Notes under the pieces: generated by a model
Seen by the model: the letters and a program-made list of their open reading frames with translations, nothing else
What the model was told of the DNA's origin: nothing
Database searches by the model: none
DNA from: Lachnoclostridium sp. An169
GTDB taxonomy: Bacteria > Bacillota > Clostridia > Lachnospirales > Lachnospiraceae
Reading direction: 5' to 3'
Assembly (NCBI RefSeq): GCF_002160525.1
Contig: NZ_NFKT01000026.1
Location: 1 to 64,000 of the forward strand
DNA: 64,000 nt
Part shown: in pieces, positions 18,369-27,500 of the stretch
Numbering within the stretch: position 1 is the stretch's first letter
Layout of the letters: every line of letters starts with the position of its first letter
Translations under genes and position numbers: made by a program

Positions 18369-18647
18369 ATGAGTTATCTGATTCTGATCATCTGCTGGAT
18401 CGACAGGGCATTTACCACCCTGATCTTTCTCCCCATGCTGTATATCCTGTACCGGAAGTTCCGCCCCACAAAGCCCTGGACGCCCCGCACCATGCGGCTG
18501 TACCTGGTCTGCAAGGTTCTGGTGATCCTGTTTCTGGTGCGTATCTTCTGCGCCGGATTCATCTTCACACCGGTCAACTTTGAGCGCTTCACGGACAGCG
18601 GCCTGTTTCCACTGATCAAGGCCATTTTTTACTCTGACTGGCCGTAA
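18369..18647 (+). CDS. Small two-helix membrane protein
   Basis: This 92-residue product has two hydrophobic helices (LILIICWIDRAFTTLIFLPM and LVCKVLVILFLVRIFCAGFI) separated by a basic loop with YRKFRPTKPW. AAAGGAGGAGC precedes the ATG. Small membrane proteins of this kind are common in ICE accessory regions. The role is unknown. Confidence 0.6.
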   Translation: MSYLILIICWIDRAFTTLIFLPMLYILYRKFRPTKPWTPRTMRLYLVCKVLVILFLVRIFCAGFIFTPVNFERFTDSGLFPLIKAIFYSDWP

Positions 18648-18744
18648 AAATGGTGAAACGTGCCATTTGGTCCGGATCTGGGACCAGTTTCGGCGCTCAT
18701 CCTATGGGCATCTGTCACCTTTATCCTTACACTATAAGTAAGCA

Positions 18745-18791
18745 ATACGTAGAGAATGATAAACGTATGCCGTACTTATGCCATACGTATG
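18745..18791. promoter_or_regulatory. TACGTA-type repeated sites ahead of the zinc-finger gene
   Basis: Related motifs occur three times: ATACGTA at 18745-18751, ACGTATG at 18763-18769 and a perfect CATACGTATG palindrome at 18782-18791, 20 bp before the next start. A further TACGTATG lies at 18328-18335, before the previous gene. They look like regulator sites, but the binder is unknown. Confidence 0.45.
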
Positions 18792-18810
18792 AAATTGAGG
18801 TGAACAGACT

Positions 18811-19224
18811 ATGAAACAGAAGAAATCCATCCGCTGCCCATACTGCGGCGGCACTGCCATCCTCCGGGACGCTTCCTTCGTCTATGGGGAGAAGTCCTAT
18901 GGCGGCAAGGTTTATGTATGCAGCAACTATCCCAGGTGCGACGCCTATGTAGGAGTCCATCCCGGAACCCGGATCCCCAAAGGCACGCTGGCAGACCAGG
19001 AACTTCGGAAGAAACGGATGCTGGCACACCAGATCTTTGACCAGATCTGGCTGAGGGGAATCTTAAGCCGTCCCGACGCCTATCACTGGCTGGCAGACAA
19101 GTTCTGCCTCTCCGATGAGCAGGCTCACATCGGGATGTTCGGAAACTATATGTGTGACCAGGTAATCCGGGAGTCCAAAAAACTTCTGGCGAACCAGCGC
19201 CCCCGCCTTCAGGCGGCAGGCTGA
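18811..19224 (+). CDS. Zinc-finger protein (DUF3268-like)
   Basis: The 137-residue product starts with a zinc-ribbon: CPYCGG near residue 9 and CSNYPRCDAYVG near 40, in the topoisomerase-type C4 style. Helical sequence with EL..KRMLAHQIFDQIW follows. The C4 arrangement with YPxCD resembles DUF3268 proteins of conjugative elements. It is likely nucleic-acid binding. The gene is 15 bp from the sigma-like gene, suggesting co-transcription. Confidence 0.7.
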   Translation: MKQKKSIRCPYCGGTAILRDASFVYGEKSYGGKVYVCSNYPRCDAYVGVHPGTRIPKGTLADQELRKKRMLAHQIFDQIWLRGILSRPDAYHWLADKFCLSDEQAHIGMFGNYMCDQVIRESKKLLANQRPRLQAAG

Positions 19225-19239
19225 AGGGAGGGAAATGCG

Positions 19240-19815
19240 ATGGTAAAGCCCATGACACCCGCCCAGAAGCAGCTGGCGGAAGATCATATGGATCTGGTCC
19301 CAAAGATCATCCGCTCAATGACAAACGGAAGCCCTTTAACCAGCGAGCAGCGGCAGGAACTTTGCCAGATCGGATACCTGGCCTTGTGCCGGGCAGCCGT
19401 CTCCTGCGGGGAAGGGTTCCCCTTCACTCCATACGCTGCAGCTGCTATCCGCAATGCCATTTATGACTCCTGGCGTCACGAAATCCGGGGAAAAGATCTT
19501 TTCTGCCCACTGCAGGAAGATCTGCTGGATGCTATGCCGGCCCTGCAGATTGGCCAGGAGCAGGAAGCAATGCCGGATGCAGCGCCCCTGGCACTGAAAG
19601 ATACGGCGGCAGGTGCTTATCTGGAGACACTCAAAGCCTCCCAGTGCAGCACCATCCAAAAAGGCATTGAGGCCCTCTGCTTCCAGCTTGAGGGTTACTC
19701 GGCTAAGGAGCTGTCCGCTCACTACCAGGTGCCTTCCAACCACATCCGGGCCTGGCAGAGCAAAGCCCGCAGATTTTTACAGCAGGATGCAGCGCTGTGC
19801 GCTCTGTTATCCTGA
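19240..19815 (+). CDS. Sigma-70-like protein of the ICE
   Basis: This 191-residue protein has a region-2-like part (MDLVPKIIRSM, then EQRQELCQIGYLALCRAA and FTPYAAAAIRNAIYDSWR). The C-terminal helix-turn-helix resembles region 4 (YSAKELSAHYQVPSNHIRAW). This layout is that of small sigma-like factors of mobile elements. A second protein of the same layout is encoded at 62961. It may direct ICE promoters. Lack of a full sigma core makes this tentative. Confidence 0.72.
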   Translation: MVKPMTPAQKQLAEDHMDLVPKIIRSMTNGSPLTSEQRQELCQIGYLALCRAAVSCGEGFPFTPYAAAAIRNAIYDSWRHEIRGKDLFCPLQEDLLDAMPALQIGQEQEAMPDAAPLALKDTAAGAYLETLKASQCSTIQKGIEALCFQLEGYSAKELSAHYQVPSNHIRAWQSKARRFLQQDAALCALLS

Positions 19816-19835
19816 ACGATAAAGGAGGAACAATT

Positions 19836-20519
19836 ATGCTTACGCTCTATACCGCTGTCGGCAGTCTTCAGTTTGTAAATGTGAACGGGAAACCGGTCCC
19901 CCATGTGATCAATAATCAGAAGGAATACGGGATGTCCAAAGAAGAGCTTCTGGTGTGGAGCTGCCTGGCCTTCCAGATCCTGACCTATCCGGAACTGGAG
20001 CGTCTGTTTGAAAAAAACTGTGCAGACTCCGGCCAGTCCATCTCCCTGCCGCTGTCCCATTACCTGAACCGTCTGCTCCTGCGGGGGCTTCTGGTAAAAG
20101 GGATGGGAGTAAGCGCCGTGGATGCCCTGTACCGGCTTCTGGGAACGCTGACCATCACGCCCGTCGAGGACCGTTTTCTTCCCCGGCTTGCCAGTGTGTT
20201 CCTGCTCTACACCAAAGGGCAGGTACAGCTGAAAGACATCCCACGGCTCCTGCGCAAGACAAAATGTACGCCCACGGAGCGGGAAGTCCTGGCTCTTGCC
20301 GGGAAAGCGCCCCTGTCCACGGCAGAGCTGCTGCTCAGTATGGAGCGAGGCATCCTGATCCGGAAGGAAGAGGATATCCTGGAGAAGCTCTACACCTCGC
20401 CGGAAGACACCTGCAGCATCCTTACGGATACCGTGCAGATCACCCACGCCCAGTATCCCATCCTGCAGGCGGTCAGCAACCTGTACCTGAACCAGAAGAT
20501 CCTGTTCCAGAAGATTTGA
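19836..20519 (+). CDS. ICE accessory protein of unknown function
   Basis: The ATG at 19836 has AAAGGAGGAAC upstream. The 227-residue product is soluble and mostly helical, with one cysteine pair far apart and no catalytic motif. Segments such as SKEELLVWSCLAFQ and TPTEREVLALAGKAPLSTAE look like winged or helical DNA-binding folds but are not diagnostic. It sits in a run of closely spaced ICE genes and overlaps none. Confidence 0.55.
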   Translation: MLTLYTAVGSLQFVNVNGKPVPHVINNQKEYGMSKEELLVWSCLAFQILTYPELERLFEKNCADSGQSISLPLSHYLNRLLLRGLLVKGMGVSAVDALYRLLGTLTITPVEDRFLPRLASVFLLYTKGQVQLKDIPRLLRKTKCTPTEREVLALAGKAPLSTAELLLSMERGILIRKEEDILEKLYTSPEDTCSILTDTVQITHAQYPILQAVSNLYLNQKILFQKI

Positions 20520-20536
20520 TCCGAAAGGAGAACCCT

Positions 20537-20974
20537 ATGCCGAAACCATTATTTACCCGGCTGGCTGCCATCTGTGCAGTCGGCCTTTTCTGTGTCCTGT
20601 TTGGAGGCGTTTATGCCCTGTCCCAGAAGGATACCATCCTGCTGGTCATGAGCCTGCTTCTTGGAGTGTGCTGCATCATCCGCTTCCTTCTTTTATATCG
20701 TACCATCAAGACGGAAGACTACCTGATCCTGGAAGCCACCTGTGTTAAGCGGGAGAAATCGCCCCTCACCCGAAACCAGCAGGTGCTGTTCCGTACTACG
20801 GACGGAAAAGAATACCGCTTCAGCCTGGAAAAAAATACCCGGCTTCTGGCTGGCCACAGTTATCGGCTCTATTTTAAGAAAGAACGCACGCTGGAAGAAA
20901 ATTCAGGAAAAGCGTTTCGCGATCCGGCGCTGATTGGTTACGAAGAACTGATAGAAGTAGCTGCAGAAGAATAA
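20537..20974 (+). CDS. Membrane protein with a small cytosolic or outer beta-domain
   Basis: The ATG at 20537 follows GAAAGGAGAACC. The product (145 residues) has two hydrophobic helices (LAAICAVGLFCVLFGGVYAL and ILLVMSLLLGVCCIIRFLLL). A predicted beta-rich domain (ATCVKREKSPL, VLFRTTDGKEYRFSLE, YRLYFKKE) follows. It ends the plus-strand run at a strong terminator. The family is unrecognised. Confidence 0.6.
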   Translation: MPKPLFTRLAAICAVGLFCVLFGGVYALSQKDTILLVMSLLLGVCCIIRFLLLYRTIKTEDYLILEATCVKREKSPLTRNQQVLFRTTDGKEYRFSLEKNTRLLAGHSYRLYFKKERTLEENSGKAFRDPALIGYEELIEVAAEE

Positions 20975-20978
20975 AAAA

Positions 20979-21022
20979 TGTCCTGTACAACTGGGATCAA
21001 TCAGGTGTACAGGACACTTTTT
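20979..21022. terminator. Bidirectional terminator
   Basis: A perfect 11-bp stem TGTCCTGTACA/TGTACAGGACA (20979-20989 with 21006-21016) has an A-run on the left and a T-run on the right. It can therefore end transcription from the plus-strand ICE genes and from the minus-strand regulator fragment. Confidence 0.85.
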
Positions 21023-21033
21023 AGCGTGATAAG

Positions 21034-21449
21034 CTATCTGTTTTTATAGGTGAAGATAATCCCGATGATAGAGGCAATAAGGGCGAATGGCGCCAGTCTT
21101 ACGAACAAAAATTCAACGCCATGCAGGATGGTCCCTGCAACTGCAAGCTCCGGATCATTGTAATCCCAGTTCAAATATTCGCTCTGCATAGCTGCAAAAG
21201 CAACAAATACGACTATGATAACCGCACACAACGCAAAAAGCAGATAGCGGATTGTCTGAATCCTCATCTTACTTCTTTTAGCAAATTGGAGGTTAATTTT
21301 TTCCAGTTTCTCAGAAATACTTTTGAGATCCAACTCATTCACACATGGCTCCTGTACGGTTTCTCCTAACAGTATACTTACTGAAGTATCCAGTTCGTCT
21401 GCTAACGAAATGAGCATATTTGAGTCAGGAACCGATAGACCAGACTCCC
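21034..21449 (-). pseudogene. C-terminal part of an XRE regulator split by the 13.8-kb element
   Basis: The frame continues upstream of the apparent start as ESGLSVPDSN before MLISLADELDTSVSILLGE, which is the end of an XRE domain. A linker and two membrane helices follow (IRYLLFALCAVIIVVFVAFA and LFVRLAPFALIASIIGIIFT). The first helices of the domain are missing here and lie at 35285-35388. Joining the halves at the shared GGGA gives an in-frame protein of about 171 residues. It was probably a membrane-linked regulator. Confidence 0.85.
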
Positions 21450-21508
21450 TTAGTTAAAGATATTGTTTTATCTGAGTGCCAGTTTAAGCTGACACTCAGA
21501 TTTTTGTA

Positions 21509-23116
21509 TCAATCAATTTTACCGACAAAGCGATAGTAAATCTCTATTTTCTGTTCACGAAAGCCGTTTTCGTATTTGATTGCTTCATGGACAACGATTT
21601 TATCAATCATATTGTTCAGCAGTTCTGCTGTCAATTCCGTAGGCTCGGAATATTGTTTGACGATCTCAATCCATTTTCTTGCATCTTCCACGGACTGTTT
21701 GCTTTCAGCCAATGCCGCCTTGAGCTTCTGGATTTTTTCATCCAACTCAATCTGCTCCAGCTGATATTTCTGCGACAGCATATTGAAGTTATACTCTGTT
21801 ATGCGTTCAGAAACTCTGTCCTCGTACATTTTGGCAAACAACCTGTCAACCTCTGCCTTGCGCTTCTCCGCCTTAGAAAGCTCTGCCGTATGTTTCTTCA
21901 TAGCAACAGCTCTTTCCTTATCTCCGGCTTTCAGAATGCTTTCCAAGAGCCTCTCTTCGTCCTCACGGACAGCTTTTGTCCAATGTTGAACTCGAAGCAG
22001 TACATAGGTATAGAGCGTATCGTAGCGGATATAGTGCATGGAGCATTTACCAGTGCCTTGCCCATAATTACTGCAATGGTAATGACCATAAGGCGTTTTG
22101 TTCTGACGATTCTCACCGTAGGCAAGAGACCAACCACAATCAGCGCATTTTACAAGACCCGAGAAAATCTTGGTGGTGCCATCTTTCTGTTTTCTTCTGC
22201 GGGAATCAATCTGATTCTGCACATGATAGAAAACATCTTTTGAAATTATGGCTTCATGAGTGTTTTCGATACGAACCCATTCTTCCTTCGGCTTACGGAT
22301 TTTCTTTTTGTTCTTGTAAGAAATGTTAGTCTGCTTATTGTGGATGCTGTTGCCAATGTAGGTTTCATCTTTCAGAATTTCCTTTACCTGACCGATTGAC
22401 CAATCGTATTGTTTGCTCTCCGGCGCATCTGCGTAGATGTGAGCGAATGTTCCATATCGTGTGTAGTTGAGCCAACCGGATGTAGGAACTTTTTCTTCGA
22501 TGAGCCTGTGTGCAATACTTGCAGCACCGGAACCATGATAGGCAAGTTCAAAGATTTTCTCAACGATCCACTTAGTTTCATCGTCCACAACTATGGCATT
22601 TTTAATTTCTGGATGTTTCTTGTAACCTAAAGGTGCGTAAGTACAGATTCGCTGACCTGCAGCGTGTTTTGCACGAAGCGCAGCCTTTACTTTACGGCTG
22701 GTATCCTTGGCAAACCATTCGTTGAACAGATTCTTGAAAGGAACAAAATCACTGAGACCTTTTTCTGTATCCTCATTTTCTGTGACTGCGATATAACGGA
22801 TATTTTTCTCTGGAAACACAAACTCCAAATAGTAATCCATCATAACGTGTTCACGACCAAAACGGGAAAGATCTTTTGTGATGATGCAGTTGATTCTGCC
22901 TGCATCCACATCGTCCATCATTCGCTGAAATGCCGGTCTGTCAAAGTTCGTACCTGACCATCCGTCATCAATATACTCGTCTATCACATGGAATTGGTTG
23001 TCACGGGCAAACTGCTGTAAAATCGTTCTTTGGGTTTCAATACTGACACTGTCTCCGAAGTTTTCATCGTCACGGCTTAATCTGTAATATAGTGCGGTAT
23101 TGTACGGTTGCTTCAT
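21509..23116 (-). CDS. Large serine recombinase (site-specific integrase/excisionase)
   Basis: The 535-residue protein has a resolvase-type catalytic domain (ALYYRLSRDDENFGDSVSIE, nucleophile Ser14; later DLSRFGREHVMMDYY). A recombinase domain (AHRLIEEKVPTSGWLNYTR), a zinc-ribbon (CADCGWSLAYGE with HCSNYGQGTGKC) and a coiled-coil C-terminus follow. It is shorter than Tn4451 TnpX but of the same class. It probably excises and inserts the surrounding element at GA cores. An AAGAAGGAGG site precedes the ATG. Confidence 0.93.
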   Translation of the reverse strand: MKQPYNTALYYRLSRDDENFGDSVSIETQRTILQQFARDNQFHVIDEYIDDGWSGTNFDRPAFQRMMDDVDAGRINCIITKDLSRFGREHVMMDYYLEFVFPEKNIRYIAVTENEDTEKGLSDFVPFKNLFNEWFAKDTSRKVKAALRAKHAAGQRICTYAPLGYKKHPEIKNAIVVDDETKWIVEKIFELAYHGSGAASIAHRLIEEKVPTSGWLNYTRYGTFAHIYADAPESKQYDWSIGQVKEILKDETYIGNSIHNKQTNISYKNKKKIRKPKEEWVRIENTHEAIISKDVFYHVQNQIDSRRRKQKDGTTKIFSGLVKCADCGWSLAYGENRQNKTPYGHYHCSNYGQGTGKCSMHYIRYDTLYTYVLLRVQHWTKAVREDEERLLESILKAGDKERAVAMKKHTAELSKAEKRKAEVDRLFAKMYEDRVSERITEYNFNMLSQKYQLEQIELDEKIQKLKAALAESKQSVEDARKWIEIVKQYSEPTELTAELLNNMIDKIVVHEAIKYENGFREQKIEIYYRFVGKID

Positions 23117-23148
23117 TCAAATCCTCCTTCTTTGAAACAACCCACGCT

Positions 23149-23196
23149 TACAATACTTCGTACTCGTATTGTACTATATGCGAGGGCAGTTTTCAA
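23149..23196 (-). promoter_or_regulatory. Recombinase promoter overlapped by an inverted repeat
   Basis: On the minus strand TTGAAA (23196-23191) and TACAAT (23173-23168) are 17 bp apart. The -10 lies in a perfect inverted repeat TACAATAC/GTATTGTA (23149-23156 with 23166-23173, 9-nt gap), a likely autoregulation site. Confidence 0.65.
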
Positions 23197-23219
23197 TTTT
23201 GTCGACTGGACACTTGACG

Positions 23220-23543
23220 TTACTTTTTCTGACTCTTTACTGCATAACGGATAACATCTTCAATTACCTCATTGACGGTCTTTCCGGTCTCAGCAAAATG
23301 TTCACTGACAGGGATAATGGTTTTACCAACAATCAGATAGTTCGCACCATCCTCAGTGAAATAAACAGAAGTGTTTTCAAGTGTAGGTTCAGGCTCATCC
23401 CAGTCATCATAAAATTGAAGGTTCCATTCTTTGATAACTTCCGATGGCGGACTGAAAATCGGATTGAAGCAACTGCTCCATATATCCAGTTCATAATTGC
23501 TGTTGTCATAGTCGATCTGTTCCAAATCAAATTCGTGTTTCAT
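23220..23543 (-). CDS. Small acidic element-encoded protein, possibly TnpW-like
   Basis: The ATG at 23543 (MKHEFDLEQ) is chosen because AAAGGAGG precedes it. A longer frame upstream lacks a ribosome site. The 107-residue product is acidic in the middle (FYDDWDEPEPTLEN) and ends with a compact domain (VGKTIIPVSEHFAETGKTVN followed by EVIEDVIRY). That ending resembles the short TnpW proteins of Tn4451-like elements, but the match is by memory only. The gene lies just upstream of the recombinase. Confidence 0.6.
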   Translation of the reverse strand: MKHEFDLEQIDYDNSNYELDIWSSCFNPIFSPPSEVIKEWNLQFYDDWDEPEPTLENTSVYFTEDGANYLIVGKTIIPVSEHFAETGKTVNEVIEDVIRYAVKSQKK

Positions 23544-23846
23544 CAGTTTCCTCCTTTGTGCATTGTCAGCTAACTTCCGTCCAATCGGATGGAAGTAAAA
23601 TAAAAAAGCTGTCACACAGAGCATCAAGAAATAAGCACAAGAACACCTGCACTTTTCTGATGGTTCTATGTAACAGCCAACGTGAAGAAGGATTTATCCT
23701 CTCACAAATATGTCGGACTTCAAATCGGGCAATCCCGCAAAACTATAAAATCACAATCTTGAACCGATATTCAATTTTCTGTGTCTATTCTACTGGATAA
23801 TTGTAAAAAAAACAAGTATGCAGAACTGCGCCAAAGAAATATTTTT
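23544..23846. other. AT-rich spacer before the hairpin array
   Basis: No gene is supported in this 303-base stretch. It separates the small acidic gene from the hairpin array and contains only short unconserved frames. Confidence 0.5.
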
Positions 23847-24495
23847 ACTTCGGTGCAAGTTGCGGCGAAGTTGGTTTTTATCATTTCACCTCTGGTCAAT
23901 TCGTCCAGAAGTTGCATTTACAAAAACGTTCAGAATAAACGAGTAGCCATCATCGCCGATGATGTTCGAAGGGGATTGGGGATGTTGCCCCAACAAGCGA
24001 ATGAGCAAAAGTAGTAAACTGGGTCCTGTTTACACTGCTTGCGAATTTGTGAACCTGTACAGGTTTACACTGCTTGCCAATTTGTGAAAGGGCAAAATAC
24101 AGCCATAAATTATTTTCAACTTGGGAATAATTTCACTGTATTACTTGTGGCCAATTCGTCCACAAGTCGAACTTCTATTTTTGATTTTTGAACTTGTGAC
24201 CACCTTGGGTATAAGTTATTTTTAAAACATTCATAGCAGAACTTATTCCCAAATTGAGAACAAGTGAAATACCAGATACCGCACTTCTCGCCAAATTGGC
24301 GAGAAGTTATTTCGTGTAATTTTTGCATAAAGTCAACCAAGAGATTTACCAGATTTAACTTCTGCGCAAGTTGAGCAGAAGTTGATTTATTCCCTACGAA
24401 TTATCAGGAAGTTGCGATGCGACTTCAGACCAAATTGATCCAAAGTTACACGGCATCCTTACAGGAAAGGACTTCGTCCCAAATTGAGACGAAGT
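23847..24495. repeat. Array of 25-nt hairpins with fixed 8-9-8 geometry and covarying stems
   Basis: At least nine units have an 8-nt arm, 9-nt loop and 8-nt arm: 23847, 23888, 24143, 24192, 24241, 24283, 24358, 24422 and 24471 (start positions). Arms start ACTT and end AAGT, while the inner four pairs change on both sides: ACTTGTGG/CCACAAGT, ACTTCTCG/CGAGAAGT, ACTTCTGC/GCAGAAGT, ACTTCGTC/GACGAAGT. Loops are CCAAATTGA or close. A few units carry one to three mismatches. Two 26-bp direct repeats (24028-24053, 24063-24088) lie between. No gene fits here. Confidence 0.85.
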
Positions 24496-24515
24496 CCTTT
24501 CGTATAATTACTATA

Positions 24516-27500
24516 TTACGCCACCCAGTTATAACCGGTCATCGCCTGATCAACGATATGATCAAATACCAGCGTACTCTTTCTCAAGAATATTTCTCTG
24601 TCGTAGCTCTCTGGCAAAAACTTATTCAGGATATAGACAATCTCACCCCTTACTCGTTCCTTCGGCTGAGGATCGTTTTGCCATCCAACAATAAACAATT
24701 CATTGCGCTTTTCGGTAAGCGTATTATACAGTTCTTTCGCTGCCAGTTTTACACGCTTTTCTTCATCAGCGGTAAGATGTTCTTTTCTAAGAAGGTCAAA
24801 CAGTTCCAATTCAGCTTCCGACAATTCTTCCTTAATATGACGTTCTTCCTCCGCCCGGAGTTCTTCCATTAACTTCAGAAGTTTCTCATAAAAATCATCA
24901 TTTTGAGAGCCACCGGCATTGTACTCATCAATTATATTTCTGAAGCGCTCTGCAAATTTTGTGCGGGTTATGTTGCGTCTTAGCATTTTCTGAAGCTTTT
25001 CCTCAATATGCTTACGCAAATTAGCAATTTCAAGATTTTTGTTCTTCAGCTTTTTGAATTGAGATCTGAGTTCATCAATATCCAGTTTGGATAAGTCAAG
25101 CTCTTTGCCTGCTTCTGTGATGGTGTATTTTCTTGCATCTGCAGCAGTGATAACACTCTGATCCAACAGTTCATTGATTCTGGCCTGCGCAGCTTCAATC
25201 TTTTCGGGGCGAATTTTTCCGTCAATGACACCTTTCAGATATAGAATTGCATCTTTGTAAGCTGGTTCAAAATCCATTTTGAAAATATCAGGTCTAAGCG
25301 ACTCATACAGACCATCAACGGTATTAGCCATCACAGAAAACTCATTCTTCACATCATCGTTGCCCACAATGATATTGGCGTAATCCTCGAAGAACGATAG
25401 ATTCTTGAAGGTATCTCCGTCTTCAACCACTTTGCTGAGATCCACATTATGACTCAGACAGAATGCTTTAGTAAGATCAATTGCTTCGTGCAACTGTCCC
25501 AGCAGCTTTTCCACATCCTTCACCGGCATTAAACCGCCATCATCAGACGCATAATCCGCCAATGCTCGTTTCAAATATTTGAACACATCCAAATAGTCGA
25601 TAATTAGACCACATTCCTTGCCGTTATAGACACGGTTTGCACGGGCAATAGTCTGCATCAGAGTATGACCCTTCATAGGCTTGTCCAAATACAAGGTGGA
25701 AACAGACGGCGCATCAAATCCCGTCAGCCACATAGCACAGACGAAAACCAACTGCAACGGATTGTTTGGGTCTTTGAAGTTATCCTCAATATCAAAACCA
25801 TTTTCATCAACCTTATTCATGCGTTCACGATGCGGTTTTATCGACAATCCTTCCGCTGCAAATTTAGCTTCTTCATCGGTATCTTCGCTGATGACAACAG
25901 CCATTTCCACTTTGCGCATATAGTCAACCATATCTTTCAGACGGAGCTTTTCAGCCGCATCTTTGGTTTTAGTGATCTGCGCATTTAACTTTTTAATTTC
26001 TTCTTTCCAGTAGTAGCTTACTTTATCGTACATCTTCACGGCAGTAAACTTGTCTACGGAAATAACCATGCCCTTTCCTCGGAAACCACGACGAGGGAAA
26101 TGGTAAACAATATGCTGAGCAATGGCATCCAGACGGTCATCACGCTTGATGACTTCCAGTTCCTTTGCGTAGTGGTTTTCCAATCGACGCTGCTCTGCAT
26201 CAGTTAGGTTTTCTTCTTCCAGAATTTCTGCAAAATCAGAATCAAGGAAATCGTTCTGCAACTCTACCTCCGGTACACGCTTCACATAGTAGAGTGGTAC
26301 GGTAGCATTGTCTTTGATGGATTCTGCAAAATTGTATTCGCTGACATAATCACCGAACCACGCATTGGTCAGTCGTTTTGCGCCAAGTAACGGTGTACCT
26401 GTAAATGCCAGGAACTGTGCATTCGGTAAACCAGTGCGCATATTCTCTGCCAAATCCTTGTACTGTGTGCGGTGAGCTTCATCAACGATAACGATGATGT
26501 CATCACGTTCAGACAGGACAGGATATTTCTTTCCCTTGTCATATCTGAACTTATGAATCAGTGTAAACAGGATTGACTTGTTAGTTTTTAATTCCTCACG
26601 CAACTGCTTGCTGTTCGCAGGCTGCACCTTATCCTTATCGGTAATAAACTCTGTACGTAGAAAGTTCTTATAAATCTGCGTATCCAGATCTTCACGGTCA
26701 GTAACGATAAGGAATGTAAAGTTGCCCGTACATTTATGCTTGATCTTACGAGCGAGCATTACCATGGAATAACTCTTACCGCTTCCCTGAGTATGCCAGA
26801 ACACACCCAGCTTACCTTTCAATTCCTCACGGCGCAGGAAAGCATCATAGGCGTTGTTTACACCAAAGAACTGGTGGTTCTTTGCAATGATTTTTATTCT
26901 GCGGCGGTCGTAAAGAATGAAGTTCTCTATGTAATCCAACAGATTCTTCGGTTCACAAAGACCGGCAATAAAATACTCCAAGCTGGTGCAATTTTCTCGG
27001 ATGGCTTTTCTGTCCGGGTTTTCTTTTTCGTTCTCCACCTTCAGCCATTCAAAGAAGAACTCATAACCTGCGGCAAAGCTGCCCAGGCGAGTTTCCATAC
27101 CATTAGACAGAACACAAATCTGGTTGTAGTTGAACAGATATGGAATGTCTTTCAGATAGTTCTTCAGGTTGATATCATAGGCGTTCTTTACCGGAATATT
27201 GCTGTTTTTCAGTTCAATGAAAACCATTGGGAAACCATTGATGAAAATGATCAAATCTGGTCTGCGCCAATGAGTTTCGCCCTTGATCCACATCTGAGAA
27301 GCAACCGTAAATGTATTGCTCAAAGCATCATTATAGGACAGCAAACGAAGAATGTTGGAGGTCTTCTTGCCGTTCTTGTTGTATTCTACAATGATACCGT
27401 TGCGGATCTTCTGATAGTTCTGGTAGTTGGTCAGCATTAGATCACCGGAAGCTGGCGTGCGGCACAGCTCGTCCACCACAGTGCGTACAGTTGCTTCCGG

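Noticed and set aside
23847..24495. Hairpin array read as a CRISPR array
   Set aside because: Units are not identical repeats, spacers vary from about 16 to more than 50 bp, and there is no cas gene in the window. The conserved feature is a fold with covarying arms.
23847..24495. Hairpin array read as integron attC sites
   Set aside because: The units are only 25 nt and no integron integrase or gene cassettes are present. The serine recombinase here is unrelated to IntI.
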